From contig NC_053046.1 of assembly GCF_003473485.1 (NCBI RefSeq), positions 37,471,832-37,535,831 on the forward strand: a DNA stretch of 64,000 nucleotides, written 5' to 3'. The DNA is from Medicago truncatula. Taxonomy: Eukaryota > Streptophyta > Magnoliopsida > Fabales > Fabaceae. The notes below the pieces were generated by a model. It saw nothing but the letters and a program-made list of their open reading frames with translations, was not told where the DNA came from and searched no databases. Position numbers and translations under genes: made by a program. Within the stretch, counting starts at the first letter, position 1. The number at the start of each line of letters is the position of its first letter. Shown here piece by piece: positions 46,317 to 56,800 of this stretch.

Positions 46317-46764
46317 ATGTATTTGTTTTTATTTTTCAATTGAATAAATACTTGTTATTTAACACTACTTATAGCCCAACTCATTCTTTTCTTCTACAAA
46401 CATATAAGCTAAGAGGAGCATAAATTGAAAGCAAGATTTCCACACAAAAAAATTAGCCTCTATGGCACATTTGTTGGAATTCAAAGAGATCGTTAATTGT
46501 TAAAGATAGTCCTAGAAGGATTTCTTAAAGAGTACTTGAGAGTATATATCATTTATTAGTTATAGGGAGTACATTAGGTGATGTTAGCAATTGGGTATTG
46601 GAGGTTTAACAATAAAGCAACATGTGTTAGCAATTGTTAAACATTATTTTATTTTACACTTCTGATTCGTTCTAATTGCTTAAATGGTCAGAAATTATAT
46701 TTTCTATAATTTATATTTTTATCGTTTTGGAATGCAATGAAGAGCATTATTAATTTTAAATCAA

Positions 46765-47075
46765 TCAATCAATTTCCCGCGGATTTACCTGCAGTTTTCT
46801 GTTTACTTGATATCCTTTCATGCGGATTCTCCTGCGTAGTTTGCTGCCGAAATACCTGCAAGTATATTCGCAAGAAAGTGCTAACGGGCTGGACACTTCC
46901 AAACACTGACCTAATACTTCTTGCGGATCCTAAAATCCTATGGAAACAATTACCCAAGGTGTTACATGAGAACCTAAATTCTTGATGAAATCCGCAGGAA
47001 CTGTTTTACCAGCGGAATTTTCATTAAACTCCGTAGGTAATTCTGTAGGAAAACCAAGACTTTCAGTTGTGATAG
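46765..47075. mobile_element. CACTA-like element fragment, copy 1
   Basis: Repeated phrases of the form CTGCGGATTT and CCGCAGG (TTTCCCGCGGATTTACCTGC, GCGGATTCTCCTGCG) match 53195-53477 nearly throughout. The duplicate ends in CACTACTAGAGAG when inverted, a CACTA terminus; this copy has diverged there. Confidence 0.55.
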
Positions 47076-47104
47076 TATATACTCACTTAATATGGGGCGG
47101 ACGA

Positions 47105-47180
47105 CATAATTGCCACAACAAAGATGAGAGAAGTAGTGCATTGAAGCACAAAGACATAACACAACTTGGTTTTCATCCTT
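47105..47180 (-). pseudogene. Orphan GRP signal-peptide exon, relic
   Basis: The minus strand reads MKTKLCYVFVLQCTTSLIFV and VAIMSS, then stops. The start and the VAIM end match the exon 1 consensus, but the middle is frameshifted and no donor or second exon follows. A matching relic is at 53505-53578. Confidence 0.65.
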
Positions 47181-47249
47181 GTTACAACACTGCATTCAGA
47201 TGCCATTACATTAATATCATGCCATTACTTGGATATAAATTAACATATA

Positions 47250-48299
47250 GAGCAAATTGCACTTACCTCCCTTGAGGTTTTATTAAAAAACATTGGGATA
47301 ATAATGTTTTTCACCCTTGTAATATATGTCATTTCCGGTTTTCGTCCCTATAAAATTTTCAGTTTGATTTGCACCGTCGTAAAATATTTATTTTCCCACT
47401 AACTTTTCCGTCTCTTTTCACGGTGCTTATACTGCTTACCAAAATCTTTCCCTTCATCTTCATCCACAGTTTTTAGAAATTCTCTAGCACACCAGTTCAA
47501 TAAACACAACCATTTAATTGTTTTTCCAATTTTCAGTATTCCTTCATCTCTTCAGCTCTCTTTATCGTGTTTCCTTCACCATCTCTTCAAAGCTCTACGA
47601 AGTTTAGATGATCTGATGCTTTTTTTGAGTTTTGAAACTTCATATTTCATTTATTTTCTTGTTGTGATATTCTTCTTCAATTTTATTTTCTGAATTTATT
47701 GTTCAAGTTCTTCGACATGGTGCTTATTAATTTGGAACATAAAGTGTTTATTGATTTGTCTGAGTCAAATCTATTTTTCTTATCATCAAGCAATAGAACT
47801 GAAGTTGTATTTCGAATCAATGGAACTTGAGACTAGTATGTAATTAAATATATACATGTAGTGCATGGTTGTTGTTTCTATGATAATGCATAAAAGGTGT
47901 TTTGATTTTTCTCAATCAAACAAGGAACGTCCCTTATGCAAGTTAATAGATACTCCTAACACAATTTTGTTTGTTATCCTCACTAAAAAATAAGCAAATT
48001 AAAGGAACATCCATTTTGTTTGTTTTATCACGACTAAAAAAATTGGCAAATTATACGAGAGTAGCAATGGTGTGAAGAGAAAATGTTAGTCATGTTAACA
48101 ATGTTAAGTCAAGGGAGGTAAATGTCTTTTCCGAACTAGAGGGAGTGTGAGTGTCTTTTTTTTGTTGTTGTGGTGGTTAGGGTTCGAACCCCCAAACCTT
48201 GCATATATTATGCATTGTCCTTACCAACTGAGCTAAGCTCACGAGGACGGAGTGAGTGTCTTTTAATAAAACCTAAGGGCAGGTGAGTGCAATATGCTC
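47250..48299. mobile_element. TIR element, MULE-like, 1.05 kb, containing a SINE
   Basis: The left end GAGCAAATTGCACTTACCTC and the right end, inverted, GAGCATATTGCACTCACCTG extend over about 45 bp. The 9-bp flanks TAACATATA (47241-47249) and TAAAATATA (48300-48308) match at 8 of 9. The paralogous unit at 53660-53690 reads ATAAATTAAATATATGTTAA with no element, which serves as the empty site. It has no coding capacity. Confidence 0.8.
48160..48251 (-). mobile_element. Small tRNA-derived SINE with 13-bp target duplication
   Basis: The minus strand reads GAGCTTAGCTCAGTTGGTAA (A-box), then GGGGGTTCGAACCCTAACCA (B-box) and a short A-rich tail. The duplication GTGAGTGTCTTTT is perfect (48147-48159, 48252-48264). 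It inserted into the right end region of the 47250-48299 element, so it is the younger of the two. Confidence 0.85.
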
Positions 48300-49250
48300 T
48301 AAAATATACGTTAAAAAATTTAAAACATGCCTTTTTTTTATGTATTTTGTACAATGAATATATTTTATATGAGGTGTGTTATTTGAACAACCATTTGATT
48401 AACAACTTATTGAAAAACCATAGATTTACAAAGAAAAATCATGTATTGACACAAAAATAAAAGCAATAGAGATAAAGTAAACATATAATGTAAGTATGAG
48501 AAAGAAATTTGTCACAAAAATTATGACAAAATGGTTGTACAAATACATTTCTGTTTTATATCTATAAGTATATTAAACAATAAAATATAGTGTGTCTTGA
48601 TTTGTATATGTTCCTACAATAGTTTATTTGCTTGATTTTGCAATAAGGTCAGTACACGGTTTCTGTGTGGTCCGATTTCAGATTGCAAAACAGTTTATGA
48701 GGCATATTTGACTTTTTACTCTTTATTTCAATGTTTTTCCTGTTCGAAATTGACATTATTAAGCGTGAAGTATCAGTACAAAACATGTCACTTGTTCGAA
48801 ATTGAAATTTTTAGTTTCTTATAAAAATAAATCGGGACATTCCTAAAAATTGAAAATAAATTGGAACAAATTTTTTTTAAGGAAAATAAAATGGTATTAG
48901 ACTTTCTATTGGACAATTTTGAACCATAATATTGCTAATGTGGCGCTCCACCTGTCGTGTGGTTAAAATAAACCAAAAGGTCATTTAAGACTTTCAATGC
49001 AAAAGTTATACTTTCGTTTACTTAAACAATACCTCAATCACACTTGTTAACATTTCTTTTCTTTTTTTATACAAATATCCTCTCCATACATAATACCTTA
49101 CTTTTTTGAATAGGTCAGGAGGTAGAACAGAGACAATTTTGAAATTCCAAATAGGTTGACACCCTAAAAGACCCTTATCCTATACGGCCTATCTAAGAAA
49201 ATTTTTATTGAAAAAAAAGGAAAACACAAAAGCCAAACACAAAAGAAAAA
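48300..49250. repeat. GRP array unit 3, downstream block
   Basis: This parallels 31370-31920 (GTGTCTTGATTTGTATATGT, GATTTCAGATTGCAAAACAG, TACTTTTTTGAATAGGTCAG), with about 190 bp (48368-48560) that has no counterpart in unit 1. No gene is seen. Confidence 0.7.
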
Positions 49251-49272
49251 TTCAATTCACCATTGAAAAGTT

Positions 49273-49590
49273 CTATAACTTTCCATCACCTCCTCCTTTT
49301 TCACCACCTCCTTTTCCTTCAACGGGAAGGGGTATTTTGTATCCACCACCGCTCCCTTTTCCACCTTTACCACCCTTTCCACCGCGACCCCACCACCAAC
49401 TTGTTCCCCAACCTGGCCCCTTCTTCCATGTATTGTCGACATACCCTTTTCCACAATGACCCTCTATTCCATCAACAAACCCATCAATGTTTTTCCCTTT
49501 TTTGCCATTCCAGATTGCACCTAAGCCCGACCAGTATGCACAACAATCAACTCCAATGTTAGTATTTGATTTTTCTACTTCCCAATTTGA
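49273..49590 (-). pseudogene. Type 2 GRP exon without splice acceptor (unit 3)
   Basis: The frame is open: WEVEKSNTNIGVDCCAYWSG, KNIDGFVDGIEGHCGKGYVD, then a Gly/Lys-rich tail to KGGGDGKL and TAG. The two intact paralogous acceptors read TTATTTT(T/C)AG then CTTGGG. Here the same place reads TTATTTTCAAATTGGG, so the AG is lost. The signal-peptide exon at 50938-51025 therefore cannot join it at the usual site. The exon body itself is well preserved, which suggests recent loss or use of another acceptor. Confidence 0.7.
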
Positions 49591-49609
49591 AAATAAATAT
49601 TTTTTAGGC

Positions 49610-50690
49610 GTAAATATGTCATTGATCCCTGCTCTTTCACCATATTTTGGCATTGGTCCCTGTACTTTTAAAAGTTTTACTATTGGTCCTTTTGTTAAGT
49701 CCAAGTTAAAAAAAAAACCGACGATGCACCACTATGGGGACCTAAGTGCCATTTTCCGCATTTATTACTCGCACTTTAACTATGAAGGACAATAAAAACA
49801 TCACGATTGGAATAAAACTATGGTCCAAAATTTTTCAAATCAACTCATCAAATAATATGAATCGTAGTATTTAGCCAAATAAAAAACATTCATATTATCC
49901 CCCAAAAATTGTACGCCAGCATGAGGGAGTGGTTACTGTGTTAAATTGTTTTTAGATTTAGGCTTAAATAGCTAAATAAATTAATTAATTATACACCAAA
50001 AATACATAAATTATTTATCATATTTGGGTTGCTGGCCTGAGTAGTGTAGTACCTTACCCGTGCCCTTACCCATTTAAATTTACGAGTAATTATCTAGACC
50101 CAAGCCCGGACCCATGAAAGTGGGGTTTTATCCTACCCATTGCAAGTATTTTTTGCAGTTATCCATCGAGTCTAGGTCCAATTGCCATCCCTAGTGCCAC
50201 GTGGAACAATCATCCACACCACATGGCACACCAAAAGACAAAAAAAAAATCAACTTTTTATCTATTATTTTATTCATTATTTTTTGATTTAAACATATCA
50301 TGTCCCTGCACTTTCGGTACTTTTTGATATTAATCCCTGTACTTTTCGATAAAAATCATTTTTGTTCATTAAAAAATTAAAGCTTTTTATTAAGAAAAAT
50401 TTAAAAAAATAGAAAAATAAAAGAAAAACATAAAATTAAATCTTTTAAAGGATAATTTAAAAAATCTTTTTATCTCGTTAAAGAAACATAATCCTGTGGA
50501 CCAATTATTTTTTAAAAGAATAATTATAAAATCATTTTTGTTCATTTAAAAAGGATTTTTTTTTAATTTTATTTCTTTATAATTATTCTCAATAAAAATA
50601 ATGAACAGGATGATAATAAAATATAATAATATTATTTAAAGTTTTTCAAAAAATGCAAGGACCAATAATAAAAAGTACTGAAAGTGCAAA
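49610..50690. mobile_element. Foldback element copy in unit 3 intron
   Basis: It begins CATTGATCCCTGCTCTTTC and ends AGTGCAAAGACTAATG, matching 32296-33250, but carries about 480 extra bp around 49730-50210 (TACCCGTGCCCTTACCC and neighbouring sequence). That extra piece may itself be an insertion; I see no clear ends. Confidence 0.5.
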
Positions 50691-50698
50691 GACTAATG

Positions 50699-51025
50699 CT
50701 ATTTTGAAACTAGATCAAATTTCAACCAAAAGTAAGTTTCAATCGCCCCCTTGCAATATTGTACCTCTGCCCAGTTTGCATATCCATGTACCCCAATATT
50801 TATCTTTGATTTTTTTGTTTCACCAGCTACAAATATAAAAGACTTCTTATTAAATATAAAAGAATAAAACAACTGTGCATATATGAAAACTACTATATAC
50901 ATATACATTTTTTTTGAAGGAATATATATGTACATACATTGTTTACCTTCGGAAGGCATAATTGCCACAAGAAATATGAGAAGTAATGCATAGAAGCACA
51001 CAGAGACAAACAACTTGGTTTTCAT
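50699..51025 (-). CDS. Nodule-type GRP, type 1, frameshifted short product
   Basis: Exon 1 (50938-51025) encodes the signal peptide MKTKLFVSVCFYALLLIFLV and ends MPSEGKQ. A 111-bp intron (50827-50937, GT/AG, phase 1) follows. Exon 2 (50699-50826) starts GETKKSKINIGVHGYANW and then diverges to AEVQYCKGAIETYFWLKFD and a stop. Compared with the intact type 1 exon at 54.5 kb, four bases are missing after the ANW codons, so the glycine-rich tail is lost. The product would be about 71 aa, secreted, without a GRP domain. It could be a pseudogene or a new short peptide; I favour pseudogene. Confidence 0.6.
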   Translation of the reverse strand: MKTKLFVSVCFYALLLIFLVAIMPSEGKQCMYIYIPSKKMYMYIVVFIYAQLFYSFIFNKKSFIFVAGETKKSKINIGVHGYANWAEVQYCKGAIETYFWLKFDLVSK

Positions 51026-51078
51026 CCTTATTTCAACAAATTGAAAGTATCTTGTGAGATATGATGAACACAATAAAA

Positions 51079-51158
51079 AACTATATATATAATGACCATG
51101 AGACACTAACTATAAGTCAAAAACTATATATAATGATCATGAGACGCTAACTATAAGA
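51079..51158 (-). promoter_or_regulatory. GRP promoter motif, two copies
   Basis: The tandem pair GCGTCTCATGATCATTATAT and GTGTCTCATGGTCATTATAT, each followed by ATAGTTTTT on the minus strand, lies 55-135 bp upstream of the ATG at 51025. Confidence 0.6.
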
Positions 51159-51159
51159 G

Positions 51160-53190
51160 GTCCAGAAAGAATACGAGTAGATAAAATACATTGTACAACA
51201 AAAAAAGAAGATAATATATCTTGATCAACAAAAAAATATAGAATATAATATTTTGTTAACTAATTGCAAGGATAATTGGTTATCAGCATCTATTGAGTAA
51301 TGAAAGGTTAAATTGGGGAATGTTTGTTAACCAAAGTAAGCAAGATTGAGACAATGACAAATAGCAAACCACAGTGGCAACAAATTCTCATATTTTTTTT
51401 AGAAAAATGATAATCATTGCGAAGAACAAATTGTTGTTTATTCCATATGATTTATACCATGCCATATTTTTAAGAAATTGATATAATATATAACCATTTA
51501 TTTTTATTTCTTAAATTGAATATTAATATACCACAAGTAGAACTCTCAAAATGGTTTAGACCCACCACACCTCTATTTTAGGGTACTAAAAAAATTAGTT
51601 TGTAAAATAGTTTTATCATGTATGGTTGAATTTTACTATCTCCGAGATTCACTTTGTGAGTTGTGTAAATACTCTCTACTTTTGTATTGATGTTTTTGTG
51701 TTATTTATCCGTTATAGATGTTGATTTAATAGATGTTTTAAATAAAATTTAACTAAGTTTATGAAAACATGTGATTTATTTGATGAATAATAATTTATGT
51801 AATATGTTTCTATTAAAAAAATATATGATATGTAGCTTTATTGTTTATTACATCTATTTTTTTTTTTGAAAAAAAAATACATTTTGAAATACGAGTTAGG
51901 CTGACCCATTGGACCGTGTAGCTCACTACAAATTGGATTGGGCTCAATTTTGGTGCACATCAATCAAGTGGACAGACCCACTCCAATACCGAACCAAGGC
52001 GAGTTGGGCTGGACTGGCCTATTTGACAGCTCTACCCACAAGCAACCAACAAACAAGCTAATATATCTAGTCTTTTTGGTCGAACCTTAGGCTTTATTTA
52101 GACAGAGCGAAGTGAGAATGAGTTTACTCTTAAGAGAAATGCTAGAGGCACTATCTTTTCAACACTCACTTTCTAATTGGCTTAAACCAATGTGTGACCC
52201 ACCACTTTAAGTGGAACCCATTTTAAAGTGTAAGACCCACCATGATTTAAGCCAATTAAAAAGTGAGTGTTGGAGAGAATGTTGAAAAGAGTGTCCTAAA
52301 GAGCCAACACTAACATGGGCAAATTAAGTTCATATGATCTTATTTGATCGTCTAATAAGCTCTCTTAATATTAACCACATAAATGAATTCAACTCTTTCT
52401 TTTTTGGTTTCAAGAGTGTAACGACAAAATTCACACGCACTAAATACATTGAAAAAAATGGTGAAAAAGCAAAAGTTTGTTACTGCTCAATTGGTTTACT
52501 CTTTTAGAGAAATGTTTTTTTTCTTTTTCTTTCAATCCAACCTACATGGCTTCGCAGTTCAATAACTCTGAGGTAATGAAGTAAATTACACATGAGGTAA
52601 TGGAGTCAACTTAATTTACAATATAGCTTAACCACTTATAATATAAGCGCTTATGAATAAAATGATAAAATAAAGTCAATTTGTTTTTTGTATAAGTTAT
52701 AAGTTGCTTTCGTAAGCTATCTTGGAGAATTTATGTAAATAAGCTGAAAACAACTTAACAAGATGTAATAAGTTTATTTAAGTTTTCTCAAACAATCTCA
52801 CCAGTGCTTATGCCAATAGATAAGCTAAAATAAGACAATCCAAACATCTTCTTAGTATGTTTATTATTTTGGAATATTTGTTAACCACATCCCGAATTTT
52901 CCTTTAAAAAAAAAAAAAAAAAAAAACCACAATCCGAATATTTTAGGATGTTGGACGCCTTCATGCTAGACATATCAGTACAGTATCCTCACTTGATATT
53001 GGTAAATGAGAGAGACTCTAGAACATATATTTTGGTCAAATTTATTTAGAAATAATCTTTGATCAGCAATTATTTTGTTCAACACTTCCAATTCGTTCTA
53101 ATTGCTTAAATGGTTAGAAATTGTATTTTCTATAATTTATATTTTTATCGTTTTGGAATGCAATGAAGAGCATTTTTTTTTTTTTAAAAT
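51160..53190. repeat. GRP array unit 3, upstream and far blocks
   Basis: 51200-51570 repeats the conserved upstream block. 51805-53060 repeats 44640-45810. At 52137-52300 a short TIR element (ATCTTTTCAACACTCACTTT and GTGAGTGTTGGAGAGAATGT ends) is present here but not in the unit 2 copy. No gene is seen. Confidence 0.7.
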
Positions 53191-53194
53191 AAAT

Positions 53195-53477
53195 CAATCA
53201 ATTTCCTGTGGATTTACCTGCAGTTTGTTGTTTACTTTGATATTGTTTCCTGCGGATTCTCCTGAGTCGTTTTCTGCCGAAATACCTGCGAGTTTGTTCG
53301 CAAGAAAGTGCTAACGGGCAGGACACTTCCCAAACACTTACCTAATACTTCATGCGGATATACTTTTTCTGTGGATCCTAAAATCCTTGATAAAATCCGC
53401 AGGAAAAGGATTATATGCGGAATTGTCATCAAAATCCGCAGGTAATTCTGTAGGAAAATCAAGACTCTCTAGTAGTG
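53195..53477. mobile_element. CACTA-like element terminal fragment, copy 2
   Basis: The right end CTCTCTAGTAGTG reads CACTACTAGAGAG when inverted, as in plant CACTA elements. Inside, CCGCAGG and CCTGCGG phrases recur. I cannot find the other end, so this is probably a fragment carried along by the unit duplication together with the orphan exon next to it. Confidence 0.55.
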
Positions 53478-53504
53478 GTAATATACTCACTTAATATGGG
53501 ACGG

Positions 53505-53578
53505 ACATAACTGCCACAACAAAGATGAGAAGTAGTGCATTGAAGCACCCAGAGATAACACAACTTGGTTTTCAACCT
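53505..53578 (-). pseudogene. Orphan GRP signal-peptide exon, relic 2
   Basis: This is homologous to 47105-47180. The start codon context has changed from GATGAAAACC to GTTGAAAACC, so the ATG is gone. No second exon follows within a plausible distance. Confidence 0.6.
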
Positions 53579-53689
53579 TGTTACAACACTGCAGTCAGAT
53601 TTCCTTAAAAAAAAAACACTGCAGTCAGATGCCATTACATTAATATCATGCCATTAATTACTTGGATATAAATTAAATATATGTTAAAA

Positions 53690-54180
53690 AAATTAAGAAC
53701 ATGCCTTTTTTATGTATTTTGTTGTACGATAAATATATTTTATATCTATAAATACATTAAACAATAACATATAGTGTGTCTTGATTTGTATATGTTCCTA
53801 CAATAGTTTATTTGCTTGATTTTGCAATAAGGTCAGTACATGGTTTCTGTGTGGTTTACCGACCCACTGCCTACAGTAATTAACATATGTAAAGAAGGTA
53901 AAAGTGTCCGATTTCAGATTGCAAAACAATTTATGAGGCATATTTGACCTTTTACTCTTTATTTCTAATACAAATGAAATTTTAAGCAAGAATGTAACTT
54001 ATTATTCCTTATTCAATCAAGAAGAAAGTTGTAGTCTAATACTTCAATTATGTGTGGTGCATATTATTGCTTCATGCTATAACTAAAGGTTGATGCTTTG
54101 TGTTACATTTCTTACAACATTGAATACTGTATCAACATGTAATACATCTTACATGTAAATGTACTAGTTTTGTATGGACT
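53690..54180. repeat. GRP array unit 4, downstream block
   Basis: GTGTGTCTTGATTTGTATAT through GAGGCATATTTGACCTTTTA repeats 31480-31660 and 48590-48720. The rest (53970-54180) is unit-specific and non-coding. Confidence 0.7.
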
Positions 54181-54216
54181 ACACTTTCCTACACTTGACT
54201 TATATCCCACATTTCT

Positions 54217-54709
54217 CTATTCATTGCCGCCCGCATTTCCACTGGATCCTCCCAAATTTCCACGTCCACCCCCTTTTCCACCGCCTGGAAAGTGAACGAC
54301 GTTTCCTCCGCCACCTTTGTGTCCAACAGCAGGAGAGTTTACCGCATTTCCCATGACGGGAAAGTGTACGATGTTTCCATTGTCCTCCTCTTTTTGACTG
54401 TCAAGAAAGTTTATGACATTTCCACCAACACACTCGTTTGTGTTTCTATCGCCGCCTTGCAATACGGTACCTCTGCCTAGCCAGTTTGCGTATCCATGTA
54501 CTACAATATTTATCTTTGGTTTTTCTGTTTCACAAGCTGCAAATATAAAAGACTTCTTATTAAATATAAAAGAATAAACACAATATAATTGTGCATATAT
54601 GTAAACTATTTTATATATATATACATTGTTTCCCTTCGGAAGGCATAATTGCCGTAACAAAGATGAGTAGTGCATAGAAGCACAAAGAGATAAACAACTT
54701 GGTTTTCAT
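54217..54709 (-). CDS. Nodule-type GRP, type 1, apparently intact
   Basis: Exon 1 (54625-54709) encodes MKTKLFISLCFYALLIFVTA, ending IMPSEGKQ. The intron (54537-54624, 88 bp) has GT/AG ends and is phase 1. Exon 2 (54217-54536) begins CETEKPKINIVVHGYANWLG, then RGTVLQGGDRNTNECVGGNV and INFLDSQKEEDNGNIVHFPV. It ends in a Gly/Asn-rich tail with the HFPGGGKGGGRGNLGGSSGN pattern and NAGGNE before TAG. The total is about 134 aa. It is the only complete type 1 gene in the array. A single promoter motif and TATA box sit about 60-95 bp upstream. Secretion, possibly into the symbiosome space, is expected from the family but not shown. Confidence 0.8.
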
Positions 54710-54765
54710 CCTTGTTACAACAAATTAAGAGTATCTTGTGAGATATGATGAATACGATAAAAAAA

Positions 54766-54803
54766 ACTATATATATATAATGATAATGAGACACTAACTA
54801 TAA
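54766..54803 (-). promoter_or_regulatory. GRP promoter motif, single copy
   Basis: CTTATAGTTAGTGTCTCATT then ATCATTATATATATATAGTT lies just upstream of the ATG at 54709. Only one copy is present here, against two in the other minus-strand units. Confidence 0.55.
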
Positions 54804-54839
54804 GAGGAACAAAAAAAAAAGAATACATTGTACCGTAAA

Positions 54840-55460
54840 AAAAAGATAATATATCTTGATCACCACAAAATGTAGAATATAATATTTTGCTAGCTAATTG
54901 CGAGGATAATAGGTCATCAACAACTATTGAGACATGAAAGGTTAAATTGGGGAATGTTTGTTAACCATAGTAAGCAAGATTTCAGGCAATGGCAACCAAT
55001 TCTCATTTCTTTAGAAAACATATAATCATTGTGAAGAACAAATTGTTGTTTATTCCATATGATCTATACCATGCCATATTTTTAAGAAATTGATATAATA
55101 TGTTACCACTTATTTTCATTTCTTAAATTGAATATTAATATACCACAAGCAACCAACAAACAAGCTAATAGATCTAGTCTTTTTTGGTCGAACCTTAGGC
55201 TTTATTTAGACCGCGTGAAGTGAGAATGAGTTTACTCTAACATGGCACGTTGGAAACTATACTCTTCACGTACATGTTAACTTGTGTGAGTTTACATTAT
55301 CTCATAACGAGCCACCACTGACATGGACAAATTAAGTTCATATGATCTTATTTGACCGTCTAATGAGCTCTCTTGGTATTAACCATATAATTGAATTCAA
55401 CTCTTTCTTTTTTGGTTTTAAGAGCCCAACAAATTCACACCCACTAAATACATAGAATTA
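54840..55460. repeat. GRP array unit 4, upstream and far blocks (shortened)
   Basis: 54840-55145 repeats the conserved upstream block. At about 55145 it jumps directly to the CAAGCAACCAACAAACAAGC phrase of the far block, leaving out about 300 bp present in unit 3. The array ends near 55460. Confidence 0.65.
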
Positions 55461-56555
55461 TGAGCTCGAACCCTCAACTTATAATATTAAACTAAAATAT
55501 TATGAAACACTATGACGCTTTCCATGAGCACCAATTGCCATTTGTATTCGTGTGATAGTATCTTTTTCTTGAAAAAGAAAACTGGGTGTTAATGTTTAAA
55601 TGACAATATCAAGTATTGAAGGGGAAAAGTGTCAAAAAAAATCACTGAAAAAGTTAAAAAGAGAAAGTTGCTCTTGGTGACATTTTAGAAAGAACATTCT
55701 CATTCATTCTTTCATTTATAAAATCGTGCACAAATAAGTTTCACCATTAGATCAATACTCCTTCCGTTCTTAAATATAAATATAAATAAATTTGATTTTT
55801 TAGGTTCATTCAATTAATGATATATGTGGTTCATATTATGTACCACATACATCATTAATTGAATGAACTTAAAAAATTAAATTTGCTTATATTTAAGAAT
55901 AGAGTGAGTAGATCCATTTGAATCAAATTAAATGAGATATGATGTGTCTTATTGATCCAATAATAAAAACAAAAATGTGCATATATAATGTAAGATTATT
56001 TTACCTTTTAGTCAATAGACAAAGTCTATAACAAAAGATACTTATATTTTGAATTTTTCTAGTGATTGGCATAACTTTTGCCTAAAAGGAGAAGACAAAT
56101 AAATATTAAGCTTGGCCAAACATACTTGTAAAGCATAAAGAACCCCATAGTGAATATACTAACATATTATTCATTCCTACATGTTCTATAAAATATGTTT
56201 TTGTTAATCCTAAATGATATATTAATAGAGTAGTGCACCCTATTGCGATATTAACAAAAAACTAAATTTAAATTGTTAGGAATAATAGAAGAAGAGAGTT
56301 ATTCTATCATGACAAAAATTATTGATCTGAAAGCAAATTTTGATGGATCTTCCATGCACCCAATATCTAGTTTGCTATCGTCAGAAGAACGGTGGAGTCA
56401 CACAAACAATCACAATGCAAAAAAAAAAAAAAAAAAGAAACTAAATTGATGAAGATATAAATGGTAGTTTATTTTATAATAATATAAAAGAGACTAAAAA
56501 CTACACTAAAATTATTATAATAACAAACTAATTTCTTCATTCATTTCTTTGTCTC
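55461..56555. other. Intergenic DNA, no gene seen
   Basis: Apart from the MITE at 55758-55908 this is AT-rich and featureless. An A-run at 56418-56435 may be the tail of a lost retrosequence. Confidence 0.4.
55758..55908. mobile_element. Stowaway-like MITE, near-perfect hairpin
   Basis: CTCCTTCCGTTCTTAAATAT at the left and ATATTTAAGAATAGAGTGAG at the right, with TA on both flanks (55756-55757, 55909-55910). The interior AAGTTCATTCAATTAATGAT forms an almost perfect stem around 55835. Confidence 0.8.
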
Positions 56556-56559
56556 GGGA

Positions 56560-56800
56560 CTAATAAAACAGTGCAAAATTTTGATTAAATTGTGGCATTT
56601 GCGTCTTATGGTTAAATTGGTTATCATGAAACAAAAATCCTTGGGACATATCAGTAGATGTCACCAAAGGAAGTGACGCAGTTGCATCTTGTACGTTATT
56701 ATCCAAAATGTCATTTCCTTGGGAAGAAAAACTATCTTCTACGTCAACATTTGTTAGAACAGAATTGACGTCGAATCCATTGCGGTACTAGCAACACCGA
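56560..56800 (-). pseudogene. C-terminal coding fragment of an unknown protein
   Basis: The minus strand has an open frame GFDVNSVLTNVDVEDSFSSQ, GNDILDNNVQDATASLPLVT, STDMSQGFLFHDNQFNHKTQ, MPQFNQNFALFY, then TAG at 56560-56562. The composition is balanced (Asp, Asn, Gln, Ser) and unlike the AT-rich chance frames nearby. It resembles the disordered tail of a plant regulatory protein. Immediately upstream another frame reads NKSRTNCAEKLSSYAG. I do not recognise the family, and no intact gene surrounds it. Confidence 0.4.
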
